64,000 nucleotides of DNA, taken from positions 59,344 through 123,343 of the forward strand of contig CANMUS010000007.1 of assembly GCA_947501215.1 (NCBI GenBank). Reading direction: 5' to 3'. A program made the position numbers and the translations under genes. The stretch's first letter is position 1. Every line of letters starts with the position of its first letter. The stretch comes from an uncultured Erythrobacter sp. (GTDB lineage: Bacteria > Pseudomonadota > Alphaproteobacteria > Sphingomonadales > Sphingomonadaceae). Under the pieces are notes generated by a model. That model was given only the letters and a program-made list of their open reading frames with translations. It ran no database searches and was not told the origin of the DNA. Below are positions 47,086 to 55,147 of the stretch, one piece after another.

Positions 47086-48107
47086 GCGCGACCCTCTGCC
47101 AGCATCTTCGAAGCAGCCGAACGCACGACCGGGTCCTCGCTCTGGCTGGCGTCTCGAAGGGCGGAGACGCCGCGCGCACCTATGCGCAGCAAGGCTTCGC
47201 TGGCGCGGTAGCGCACCCAATAATGGGGATCATTGAGTAGTGCGGACAAGCGATCCGCGGCGGCCACAAGCCGTGTGTTGCCAACCGCTTCGGCTGCCGC
47301 AGCGCGCACTGTCCAGTTGTCGCTCAATAGTCCTTCCATAATGGCTTCCGCCCCCGCAGGATGACCGGTGCGGCCCAAGGCCCTGAAGATGCGGGGTTGC
47401 AAATCTGGCTCGTTGCCGGAGTCGCGGGCCATGTGCGCTAGCAGCGGAGCATATTCGCCGCCGCGCTGCGAAAGGGCATCCATCGCGGCGACCTTGACCC
47501 GGTAGGACAGGTCTTTCTCGAACAAGAGGCCAGCAACAGCTTCTGAATCCGTTTCGGCAAGATCGACCATCAACGAAACGAGGAGCAGGGAATTTTCCTC
47601 CGCTCCCACGTTCAGCTTGTTTACGATATCGAGTGGTGCCGGTGCGTTTGCGTGCTGGGCCAAAGCCAGGGCGGCAGTCAACCTGACATCCGGATTGCGG
47701 TCGTCCAGTGCGCCGGTCACATGGTCGTGCGAACCCTCGAACATCGAAAGCGCCTCGACCGCGTTGAGGCGTGACTGGGCCTTACGCGAGCGCAGCTGGA
47801 CAATCAGCAGATCCGTCACACCAAGCGCCGTTGCGCGGGCAAGCAGGGCTTCGCGCTCGCTGCCCCTCGTCATCTCTGCGATCTCGACCGTCAGGTCGGC
47901 AGCCGTCTGGAGTTCGCGCTTCCCGAGTGGCTCCAGTTCGGCGGGATCGCCGTCAAGCAGCAGTGGCAACAGGCGCCGTCGCGACGCGCTCGTGCGGTCG
48001 AACAAGCGCGCAGATATCACCCGTGCCAGCAGCAGCAGCAGCAGCGCGGCCATGGCTAGCAGGCAGAGCGCGAGAGAAACCTCCCAAAGATCACGCAACG
48101 TCGTCAC
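47082..48107 (-). CDS. HEAT-repeat protein with N-terminal membrane anchor
   Basis: A 341-residue protein starting at a GTG in a GTGA overlap with the preceding stop. One membrane helix (LWEVSLALCLLAMAALLLLL) is followed by about nine HEAT-like alpha-hairpins with the DPHYWVRYRASEALLRIG and DDRNPDVRLTAALALAQH patterns. HEAT solenoids are scaffolds. In this operon it could link the glycosyltransferase to the outer-membrane protein, much as helical scaffold proteins do in other exopolysaccharide systems. The side of the membrane is not certain. Confidence 0.8.
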   Translation of the reverse strand: MTTLRDLWEVSLALCLLAMAALLLLLLARVISARLFDRTSASRRRLLPLLLDGDPAELEPLGKRELQTAADLTVEIAEMTRGSEREALLARATALGVTDLLIVQLRSRKAQSRLNAVEALSMFEGSHDHVTGALDDRNPDVRLTAALALAQHANAPAPLDIVNKLNVGAEENSLLLVSLMVDLAETDSEAVAGLLFEKDLSYRVKVAAMDALSQRGGEYAPLLAHMARDSGNEPDLQPRIFRALGRTGHPAGAEAIMEGLLSDNWTVRAAAAEAVGNTRLVAAADRLSALLNDPHYWVRYRASEALLRIGARGVSALRDASQSEDPVVRSAASKMLAEGRA

Positions 48108-49114
48108 AGCGAGAGTTTGATCCCGACCCGCCCCTCGGTGCGGTCGAACCCATCCTCTCGCCACTCTTGCGCGATACTGCCGGTGAGCGAGATATCCTGC
48201 GTAAGTGGCAGTTCACCCCCTGCGAAGATGCTGGTGGTATCGCGGACCACACCGAGATCGGTGTCCGGTCCGGTCGCCGCACCGATAAACAGGCGGGTAC
48301 GGGGGATTGGCATATAATCTGCACGCAAGGTGCCACCGATCTGCACGTCTTCGCCATCGGCCGCGACGATGCGACCATGCAGAGACGCAGTGAAACGACC
48401 GCCGCCGAAATATTGGGTAATGCCGGGCCTCACGGTCCAGACCTCTTGCACGGGATAGCTTTGCCAACTGCCATCGAGACTGGCGACGGTGCCGGAAGCG
48501 ATCCTGACATCGAAGCCTGCCGAGATGCCGGTGGTCGGGCGGAAATCCGCATTCGGGGTCACCGATGCTCCGGCCTTTAACCACAGGTTTTCCGTCGCCC
48601 TGTGGGTGGCGAGTACACCAAGCTCCACGTCCTCTGTACCAAAGCGCCGATACCAGGTCCCGCCAAGATCGAGAGTAGTGCGGGCGCCGACCGGGAGGGA
48701 CGCGAGCATGCCAAGCTCCTGCCAGTCATCCTGTCCATCGCCGGGATCGCTCAAGGCCCCTTCGACGAGAAGGAAGCCGCGACCCGCAGCGCGCTCGGTC
48801 TCCCGGCGCTCCGCGACGAGCGCCAAGCCCTGCGAAGCGTCAGCGTATTCCGGAGCCAGTCGGAGTACTTTCTGGAAAGCGAATTCCGCGTCTTCGAGCT
48901 TGCCTAACGCCAGCAGTGCGAAGCCGTACTGGACGAGCGCATCGACATCTTCGGGCTTCTCTGCAAGCCAGTCTTCGAGAAGCGATGCCGCGAGCGCCGG
49001 ATCGTCCGCCAGTCGCGCAGTGACAGCGCGATCATAGAGACTGTCCTGAGCTGATGCCGAAACGTTCGCCAAGGAAACGAAAAGCATTCCTGCCAAGAGC
49101 GTGCGCAAAGTCAC
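48104..49114 (-). CDS. TPR plus YaiO-type outer-membrane beta-barrel protein
   Basis: A 336-residue protein starting at a GTG that shares one base with the stop upstream. It has a signal peptide (MTLRTLLAGMLFVSLANVSA, cut near ASAQD), one or two TPR units (DALVQYGFALLALGKLEDAE), then about 210 residues of amphipathic beta-strands (TTLDLGGTWYRRFG, NLWLKAGASVTPNAD, RVGIKLSL at the end) typical of YaiO-family barrels. Its short TPR plus barrel recalls BcsC- and PgaA-type export porins at reduced size. The barrel looks like the secretion pore for the operon's polymer. Confidence 0.82.
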   Translation of the reverse strand: MTLRTLLAGMLFVSLANVSASAQDSLYDRAVTARLADDPALAASLLEDWLAEKPEDVDALVQYGFALLALGKLEDAEFAFQKVLRLAPEYADASQGLALVAERRETERAAGRGFLLVEGALSDPGDGQDDWQELGMLASLPVGARTTLDLGGTWYRRFGTEDVELGVLATHRATENLWLKAGASVTPNADFRPTTGISAGFDVRIASGTVASLDGSWQSYPVQEVWTVRPGITQYFGGGRFTASLHGRIVAADGEDVQIGGTLRADYMPIPRTRLFIGAATGPDTDLGVVRDTTSIFAGGELPLTQDISLTGSIAQEWREDGFDRTEGRVGIKLSL

Positions 49115-49479
49115 TAATCCTTTAACAAGCGCGCGAGACGAGCGAGTAGTTCTTCGGGCATAAATGGCTTTACGAGATAGTCGCTGGCACCGATCTCCAG
49201 CGCCTCAACAATATCCTTCTCGCCCCGCCGGGCGGTCAACATGATTACCGGCGTATGTGCGTGTTGGGATGAAGCGCGCATGCGCCTTAGCACCTCGAAC
49301 CCATCGTGCACCGGCATCATGGCATCAAGGACCACCGCATCGGGCGATGAATCCTCGAGACGAGCAAGCGCTTCGCGACCGTCAGCAGCAGTGACCGGGT
49401 GATAATCCCGCTGGGCCAAGCGGAATTCCAGAAGCTCCCTCATCAGGGGTTCGTCGTCGGCGACTAGTATCGTGTTCAT
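49114..49479 (-). CDS. Single-domain response regulator, first gene of the polysaccharide operon
   Basis: A 121-residue receiver: LVADDEPLMRE, VVLDAMMPVHDGFEVLRRM with the acceptor Asp, IMLTARRGEKD and DYLVKPFMPEEL. No output domain is present. It starts the leftward operon (YaiO, HEAT, GT2) with one-base and four-base overlaps downstream, so its expression is tied to it. The nearest kinase is the hybrid kinase about 4 kb away on the opposite strand. Confidence 0.93.
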   Translation of the reverse strand: MNTILVADDEPLMRELLEFRLAQRDYHPVTAADGREALARLEDSSPDAVVLDAMMPVHDGFEVLRRMRASSQHAHTPVIMLTARRGEKDIVEALEIGASDYLVKPFMPEELLARLARLLKD

Positions 49480-49690
49480 GGCAGCCTAGATAGAAAAATC
49501 CCTCGAATGCGATACCGTCCACATGGTTAACTCTGCCCTAACACGACGAGTTTGTGGAGAGTTACGACGGAGCTTCAGTTTTTCTGGGATAATTCACGGC
49601 ATTCCATCCCGCAATGTCCGCAATTGGTTGCTAGCTAAAGGTCAGCTTTCGAGCCCGGATCGAAAAAAGCGGACAGTCCGCAAGCGGCCC

Positions 49691-49708
49691 TATTCTGTTG
49701 AAAAACTC
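49691..49708 (+). repeat. IS1182 left inverted repeat
   Basis: TATTCTGTTGAAAAACTC matches the reverse complement of 51200-51217 at 16 of 18 positions. Confidence 0.75.
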
Positions 49709-49766
49709 CTCTTGCGAAGAGGGCGAGCCGCTGATTCAGTGATCTTCGTAATCAGGAGATTTGCTG

Positions 49767-51140
49767 ATGATGGGCGAGCGAACGGTGATGCAGGAGGCGC
49801 TGTTCTACAGCTTCCGCATTGAGGATCATGTGCCCCAGGATCACCTGCTGCGCTCGGTTGACCGGTTCGTCGATCTGACGGGTATCCGAGAGCACCTGAA
49901 GCCGTTCTACAGCGCGACCGGGCGACCTTCGGTTGATCCTGAACTGATGATCCGGATGCTCCTCATTGGCTATTGCATGGGCATACGCTCGGAGCGCCGC
50001 TTGTGCGAGGAGGTGCACCTCAACCTTGCCTATCGCTGGTTCTGCCGGCTCGATCTCGAGGGGTCGGTGCCCGATCACTCCACCTTCTCCAAGAACCGGC
50101 ACGGCCGGTTCCGCGACAGCGACCTGCTGCGCAAGCTGTTCGAGATGACCGTCGAGCGCTGCATGAGAGAAGGACTGGTGGGAGCAGAAGGCTTCGCGGT
50201 CGATGCGAGCCTGATCCGCGCCGATGTCCACCGCCAGCGTTCGGTACCGGGAGAAGAAGGGCTCCCGCCCGAAGCTGCCGGTCGTGCGGTCGCTGAGTAT
50301 CTTGAGGTCCTCGATGATGCAGCCTTCGGCGGAGCCACGCCTGTCGAGCCGAAGCGGATCAACCTCACCGATCCCGCGGCGCGCTGGACTGCGGCGACGC
50401 GCGAGGCGGCCTTCTACTCCTACTCCACCAACTATCTGATCGACCTCGATCACGCGGTGATCGTCGATGTGGAGGCGACGACATCGGTGCGGCAGGCCGA
50501 GGTGCTTGCGCAGCGAAGGATGATCGAGCGAACGCAGGAACGCTTCGGCTTGTGGCCCGAGAAGCTCGTGGCCGACACTGCTTATGGCTCGGCGCCGAAC
50601 CTTGCATGGCTGGTCGAGGACAAGGGCATCGAGCCCCATATCCCCGTGTTCGACAAGTCTGCACGCAGCGACGGCACTCTTGCGCGGTCCGACTTTACCT
50701 ATGACGCCGAGGACGACAGTTACCTCTGCCCTGGCGGCAAGCGGCTGAGACCATCCAACCGCAACTTCAAGGCCCCGCGCCCGCTGGCCAATGCCGATGG
50801 CTTCATCCGCTACCGTGCGAGCCAGAAGGACTGTCAGGCATGCAATCTCAAGCAGCGCTGCGCACCCCGCACGGCGACCCGCAAGATCGTGCGCTCGGTC
50901 CACGAAGGCGCACGCGACCGGGCACGCGATATCTCCAAAAGTGACGCCTATCTTGTCTCACGCCGCCAGCGAAAGAAGGTCGAGATGCTCTTTGCGCATC
51001 TCAAGCGGATCCTGAAGCTGGACCGCTTGCGTCTGCGCGGTCCCAACAGAGCAAAAGATGAGTTCCACCTCGCCGCCGCAGCCCAGAACCTCCGGAAACT
51101 GGCCAAGATGCGGCCCACGCCGGGCCTCGCCGCCGCCTGA
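49767..51140 (+). CDS. IS1182 family transposase
   Basis: A 457-residue DDE transposase. The N-terminal DUF772 region has ATGRPSVDPELMIRMLLIGY and RLCEEVHLNLAYRWFCRLDL; DHSTFSKNRHGRF and DASLIRADVHR follow. The DDE_Tnp_1 core has VVDVEATTSVRQ, KLVADTAYGS, a Cys-rich zinc-like stretch (CQACNLKQRC) and RQRKKVEMLFAHLKRIL with the final Glu. ATG at 49767 was chosen because AGGAG lies eight bases upstream. The frame has no stops or shifts, so it is probably functional. Confidence 0.95.
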   Translation: MMGERTVMQEALFYSFRIEDHVPQDHLLRSVDRFVDLTGIREHLKPFYSATGRPSVDPELMIRMLLIGYCMGIRSERRLCEEVHLNLAYRWFCRLDLEGSVPDHSTFSKNRHGRFRDSDLLRKLFEMTVERCMREGLVGAEGFAVDASLIRADVHRQRSVPGEEGLPPEAAGRAVAEYLEVLDDAAFGGATPVEPKRINLTDPAARWTAATREAAFYSYSTNYLIDLDHAVIVDVEATTSVRQAEVLAQRRMIERTQERFGLWPEKLVADTAYGSAPNLAWLVEDKGIEPHIPVFDKSARSDGTLARSDFTYDAEDDSYLCPGGKRLRPSNRNFKAPRPLANADGFIRYRASQKDCQACNLKQRCAPRTATRKIVRSVHEGARDRARDISKSDAYLVSRRQRKKVEMLFAHLKRILKLDRLRLRGPNRAKDEFHLAAAAQNLRKLAKMRPTPGLAAA

Positions 51141-51199
51141 GAGAGGCAGCGACCTCACTCGCCGTCGATCCAAACCGCTAAACCAACGCCGCCAACGGC

Positions 51200-51217
51200 G
51201 ACTTTTTCAACGGAATA
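51200..51217 (-). repeat. IS1182 right inverted repeat
   Basis: The reverse complement reads TATTCCGTTGAAAAAGTC, the counterpart of the left repeat, just before the right copy of GGCCC. Confidence 0.75.
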
Positions 51218-51286
51218 GGCCCAAAAGCTGACAACTTGACATCCAATCACGGATTTGCGTCTCATCTCAAATTAAGTCACTATCTT

Positions 51287-51481
51287 ATGATGGACGATAA
51301 GCTGCCCTTCGATCCTATTGAGCGTCGAGCTGAAAAGCAGGCGCAGCGAGATGACGATGCCCAAGCTTTGGCTCGAGGTGACGTCACTCGTGAGGACTTA
51401 TCGCGAGCGAATGGTCTCTTTTCATCGTCAACGATCGTCAATCGGCGTGTGGTCCGCCGATACGGGCCCCGTTCGAAATGA
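51287..51481 (+). CDS. Hypothetical small protein, first of a two-gene pair
   Basis: A 64-residue charged soluble protein starting MMDDKLPFDPIERRAEKQAQ, ending in a basic stretch RRVVRRYGPRSK. No fold is recognised. The start choice (51287 or 51290) is not decided by a clear Shine-Dalgarno. Its stop overlaps the ATG of the next gene in an ATGA, the main support for coding. It begins 70 bases after the insertion sequence. Confidence 0.5.
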   Translation: MMDDKLPFDPIERRAEKQAQRDDDAQALARGDVTREDLSRANGLFSSSTIVNRRVVRRYGPRSK

Positions 51482-51675
51482 CCCAAGTCACAGGCGCGGA
51501 TATCATGGCAATGATCGCGTGCCGGTTCGCTTCAGATGTGCTAGCGACGGAATGGTACGACATGCAACCAATTTCAGGGTTTGGTGGGCTGACCGCGCGA
51601 CAATTCGTTGAGCAAGGTCGCGGAAACGAAGTAGTCCAGTTCCTCAGGGCGGATGATTCAGGCGTTCACGCATAA
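51478..51675 (+). CDS. Small protein with MbcA/ParS (DUF2384)-like toxin-binding domain
   Basis: A 65-residue protein. Its second half, GFGGLTARQFVEQGRGNEVV and following, resembles the C-terminal domain of the Xre/MbcA/ParS antitoxins (usually LGGRTPLELL...G..V...L). There is no N-terminal helix-turn-helix and no RES toxin gene beside it, so it may be a stand-alone relic or a partner of the upstream 64-residue protein. It is coupled to that gene by a four-base overlap. Confidence 0.5.
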   Translation: MTQVTGADIMAMIACRFASDVLATEWYDMQPISGFGGLTARQFVEQGRGNEVVQFLRADDSGVHA

Positions 51676-51841
51676 GCTGCCGCAGTTCGTCATTCGTCCG
51701 TACTTAAAATTAGCCGGTCGGCTTGTGAGCTTGCAGCACATCGATAGAACAGCGTGCTCTCGGCCCACATGCCCTCAACGCTACGAGGCCCCTGAATTTT
51801 ACAAGGCGATTTGGCGACCGTGCGGGTAGGGGCCAAGTGAG

Positions 51842-52906
51842 CTACCGTGAAAGAACGGACCTGTGGGCGGGGTCTCGCTTTGATCTGAGCCAAGAAAAAC
51901 GTTCAGGATCTTGCTCAATCAGGAGCCCTGCTACGCGATTTCTCTGCGCGATGGGCATACGAGCGAGCAAGGCCCTGATATCGTGGTCGACAGCCCCCTT
52001 TTCAGCTCCCAACCGTTCGGCCTTTTCAACCCAATCGAGCCCAACGTCGTATTCGCCTATTTCAATGTGAATCGCGCCGAGCAGCGTGCAGGGTCTGTAA
52101 TCGTCCGGCATTGACGCATGCGCGTGTTCGGCCAACGCTTTCGCCTCAGTAAGTCGGGCAACTGCTCTCAAAGCTGCGGCCCGGGTCGTTGCCAAGGCCG
52201 ATCGTACCTTGGGTTCTGCCATGCCCATCGCGGCGAGCGCTTCGCCGGTGAGAGAAATTGCGAATTCGGCGCGGTTGCCCTTACGCCAGTGACTACTGGC
52301 ATAGATTGCATCCCAAGGATCGCGGGTCTTGCGCCAGGCAGCGGTGTGGACTTCGGCTTCAACCAGATGCCACGCGGATGCGACCTCGTCGGTCCACCAT
52401 TCCTCGACCTCCGTTTGTAGCCACAATACGTCGACTTGCTTGAGTCTTTTCCCTCTCGACAAGGCCTGCAGCATCCGCATGGCTCGTGGGTAGTGCTCTG
52501 GGTCGATGTAATTCAGATTGAATTTTCGCCTGAGCTGCTTGGACTCTTGCCTGCGCCTATAAGCCGGGTCGGCAAAGAACGCGGCGCTAGCCCTAGCGAG
52601 CTCGTCTTTGCGCCTGGCTTCCTTGGCAGCCGCTTCTACAGCACTAATCTCAGCAGTATCCATGCGATGGGCGCGCTCGATGACCGCATCGCGTCGGAAG
52701 GTCTCGAAGTCGGTGCGGCCGACAACAAACGAATGAAGGCAATGCAGTTGGGTCATCACGAGGTAGGCTTGGGCCAACTCGCTAACCGCGCCCCCTGCTT
52801 CGATTTTCATGAGAATACCGTGTGACCGGATCCCGCGAGCACGCGCACCAGGCATGTCGTCGACTAGATATTTCGCAGCCAGATTGCTCGGTTCGGGGGG
52901 ATGCAT
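51842..52906 (-). CDS. Hypothetical protein with helical N-terminus and TPR-like C-terminus
   Basis: A 354-residue soluble protein starting MHPPEPSNLAAKYLVDDMPG. The middle is highly charged (AAAKEARRKDELARASAAFF). From about residue 220, helical hairpins with TPR-like spacing (RAVARLTEAKALAEHAHASM, LLGAIHIEIGEYDVGLDWVE) appear. I do not recognise a family or a catalytic motif. It lies in the accessory region beside an insertion sequence, and a perfect 14-bp palindrome sits just upstream. Composition appears slightly less GC-rich than the housekeeping genes. Confidence 0.65.
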   Translation of the reverse strand: MHPPEPSNLAAKYLVDDMPGARARGIRSHGILMKIEAGGAVSELAQAYLVMTQLHCLHSFVVGRTDFETFRRDAVIERAHRMDTAEISAVEAAAKEARRKDELARASAAFFADPAYRRRQESKQLRRKFNLNYIDPEHYPRAMRMLQALSRGKRLKQVDVLWLQTEVEEWWTDEVASAWHLVEAEVHTAAWRKTRDPWDAIYASSHWRKGNRAEFAISLTGEALAAMGMAEPKVRSALATTRAAALRAVARLTEAKALAEHAHASMPDDYRPCTLLGAIHIEIGEYDVGLDWVEKAERLGAEKGAVDHDIRALLARMPIAQRNRVAGLLIEQDPERFSWLRSKRDPAHRSVLSR

Positions 52907-53609
52907 GAAATATATGTAGGATCAATTTCGTACGAAATCCTTCTTGTTCGACGTGTTGGCGTGGCCCTTGCGCGACTATGAGGTGACGGTCCGTTCATGG
53001 CTATTCCCGCCTCGGGCCGAACAGTCTGCTGACGGCCCGAAATGCGTCGGACAGCTTCTGGAGTCAGCTGCTGGTCAGCTACGCATCTTCAATACGGTCA
53101 CTAACGTGCGAATTGGCGGCTCTAGCAAGCTGACCGTCAGCAATTACTCAAACGTCTGAAGGGACGCACGGCCCACGAACAAGTCACCATTGCAAACGAC
53201 AGTTCGTTCGGGCTGACTTAATGTGATTTCGTGCCAGCGTAGAACCGGTGCGCCGCGAGTTCTACGCATACAAATTGACGCCTTGCCACTAATCTAACGG
53301 ACTGAAAACTAGCCCAAAAGCGGTCGCTCGGCAGGCCTGATCGACCGCTTCGAGTTCGTCTCACATATAAGCTGCTTATCGCAGGGTAGAGAAAGGTGTT
53401 CTCAACTATTTGCTATGGAGTAGCAGGCTGAAAGATCATCACGCGCAAAACAGAACCAATAGTAGTAAGCTATGGAAGGGCCACGAGACGTCTATTGATG
53501 CACCAAACATAGGGCCAGCATGATCGTTTAAGAATGGTTGAACTAGTCCCTAGGTAGAAATGCTTAGTTTCTAACGGTTCGTTTACCATTGTCGTGCACT
53601 GTATGCGAC
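52907..53609. other. 700-base divergent intergenic region, no gene seen
   Basis: Apart from the palindrome near its left end, I see no gene. Short frames have no ribosome-binding site or motif. The right end is AT-rich and must hold the promoter for the DUF11-type operon; TTGAAC at about 53537 is a possible -35 element. Part near 53017 loosely resembles the sequence flanking the insertion sequence. Confidence 0.5.
52925..52938. promoter_or_regulatory. Perfect 14-bp palindrome, candidate operator
   Basis: ATTTCGTACGAAAT is a perfect palindrome 19 bases upstream of the start of the TPR-like gene. On that strand TACATATAT between it and the ATG looks like a -10 box. The position suits a dimeric repressor blocking the promoter. 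Confidence 0.4.
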
Positions 53610-54584
53610 ATGAAGAACCATCGCCATCAGCTCGCTGCCAGCACGCTGGCCCTTGCCACCCTCCTTGCTGCCTCGCCCGCACTCGCCGATGGCGTGCCCG
53701 CAGGCTCTATCATCGAGAATACCGCGACCGCGTCATATGACGATGGCGGCTCGACGCCGCGCACGGTCACGTCGAATACCGTCGAGGTCCAGGTCGACGA
53801 GCTGCTCAACGTTACGACAACCTGGCAGGACGGCAGCGCAGTCCCAGTTGGGAATGGAACTGCTGTCCTCACCTTCGAAGTAACCAATACCGGCAACGGC
53901 CCGGAAGCTTTCAACCTCACCGCCGATCCGGGACGCACCGGTAACGACTTCGATGTCACGATCGACGCGATCGTCTACGACGACGGCGACGGCATCTATG
54001 AAGAAGGCGTCGACATCGTCATTTCGGCCGGCGATCCGACACCGCTGCTCGATCCGGACGAGGCCATCACGATCTTCGTTATCGTCTCGTCGCCTGGCGG
54101 CCTGACCGACGGGGAAACCAGCGACGTCAATCTGCTGGCTGAAGCGGTTACCGGCACCGGCGCACCGGGTACGACGTTCACGGGCCAGGGCGAAGGCGGC
54201 AGCGATGCCGTTGTCGGCCTCACCAATGCGGATGCCGATGCAGACGGCTCGCTGATCGCTCGTGTAGCCCAGGTCTCGCTGGTGAAATCGGCGATTGTCG
54301 CCGATCCCTTCGGCGGCACCGAAGCGGTTCCGGGCGCGATCGTGACCTTTACCATTGTGGCGGAAGTCACCGGCACAGGGTCGTTCGACAACTTCGTGAT
54401 TACCGACGATCTCCCGACCTTCACTTCCTATGAAGCCGGCACCCTGACGCTCGACGGTGCGGCACTGACCGACGCTGCCGACGCCGATGCGGGCGAAGCG
54501 AGCGCAACGGGCATCAGCGTCGATGTCGGGACCGTGACCTCCGGCAACGACTACACCGTCACCTTCGACGTCGTCGTCGACTAA
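53610..54584 (+). CDS. DUF11-type repeat surface protein A (first gene of the operon)
   Basis: A 324-residue exported protein: signal peptide MKNHRHQLAASTLALATLLA, cut near ALADG, then AGSIIENTATASYDDGG. Two Ig-like DUF11 units follow. The first has LTFEVTNTGNGPEAFNLT and an acidic DDGDGIYEEGVD loop that could bind calcium. The second has VTFTIVAEVTGTGSFDNFVI and TDDLPTFTSYEAGTLTLDG. The chain ends on the strand YTVTFDVVVD. It shares this plan with the protein at 55148, so they are paralogues. It starts the operon, 15 bases before the next gene. Confidence 0.8.
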   Translation: MKNHRHQLAASTLALATLLAASPALADGVPAGSIIENTATASYDDGGSTPRTVTSNTVEVQVDELLNVTTTWQDGSAVPVGNGTAVLTFEVTNTGNGPEAFNLTADPGRTGNDFDVTIDAIVYDDGDGIYEEGVDIVISAGDPTPLLDPDEAITIFVIVSSPGGLTDGETSDVNLLAEAVTGTGAPGTTFTGQGEGGSDAVVGLTNADADADGSLIARVAQVSLVKSAIVADPFGGTEAVPGAIVTFTIVAEVTGTGSFDNFVITDDLPTFTSYEAGTLTLDGAALTDAADADAGEASATGISVDVGTVTSGNDYTVTFDVVVD

Positions 54585-54599
54585 TTCGACCGCAAGGAC

Positions 54600-55076
54600 A
54601 TGATGATGAACAAGAAAGTCGCACTTAGCTTCGGTCTGGCCTGCATGGCCCTGGGCTTTTCCGCACCCGCCGCTGCGCAGAACGACGTAGCTCTTTCGAG
54701 CGATGTCAAAGTCGAGCGCACCACGGTCGAAAACGGGCAATCACGCACGACTCTGGCCGCCCCCGAGGGCGTGGTTCCGGGCGATCGCCTCCTGTTCACA
54801 ACCAGCTATGCGAACGGCGGAAGCGCGCCGGCGGAAAATTTCGTCGTGACGAATCCACTGCCTTCGGCAGTCCGGCTCGCCGAGCTCGACGAAAGCTTCG
54901 AAGTGTCGGTCGATGGAGGGGAAACCTTCGCCGCGCTCGATCGCCTCGCCGTTCCGGATGCCGACGCTGGTCGGCGGCCTGCGGAACTGTCCGACGTCAC
55001 GCACATCCGGTGGGTCCTGGCACAGGTCGCGCCGGGCGAGAACGGTGAACTCAGCTACTACGGGATCGTCCGCTAA
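54600..55076 (+). CDS. Short DUF11-type exported protein B
   Basis: A 158-residue protein with a signal peptide (MMMNKKVALSFGLACMALGF, cut near AAAQND) and one beta-rich domain: PGDRLLFTTSYANGGSAPAE, FVVTNPLPSAVRL and GENGELSYYGIVR. The PGD...NGGS...NPLP pattern is DUF11-like. Three ATGs in a row begin it; AAGGA just before favours the second or third. It could be a minor or capping subunit between paralogues A and C. Confidence 0.72.
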   Translation: MMMNKKVALSFGLACMALGFSAPAAAQNDVALSSDVKVERTTVENGQSRTTLAAPEGVVPGDRLLFTTSYANGGSAPAENFVVTNPLPSAVRLAELDESFEVSVDGGETFAALDRLAVPDADAGRRPAELSDVTHIRWVLAQVAPGENGELSYYGIVR

Positions 55077-55147
55077 CCGGCGGAGGAAACGCGCCGCAGG
55101 TCGCGGGCGCTGACAAGTGCGACCATTACAACAGAGGGTTCGAGACC

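Larger units (their letters stand above)
49691..51217 (+). mobile_element. Intact IS1182-family insertion sequence
   Basis: The element is 1527 bases, bounded by 18-bp imperfect inverted repeats (16 of 18 match). A possible 5-bp target duplication, GGCCC (49686-49690 and 51218-51222), flanks it. Since GGCCC is GC-rich and partly palindromic, the exact ends could shift by a few bases. The transposase inside is unbroken. It seems to sit in intergenic DNA rather than in a gene. Confidence 0.85.
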
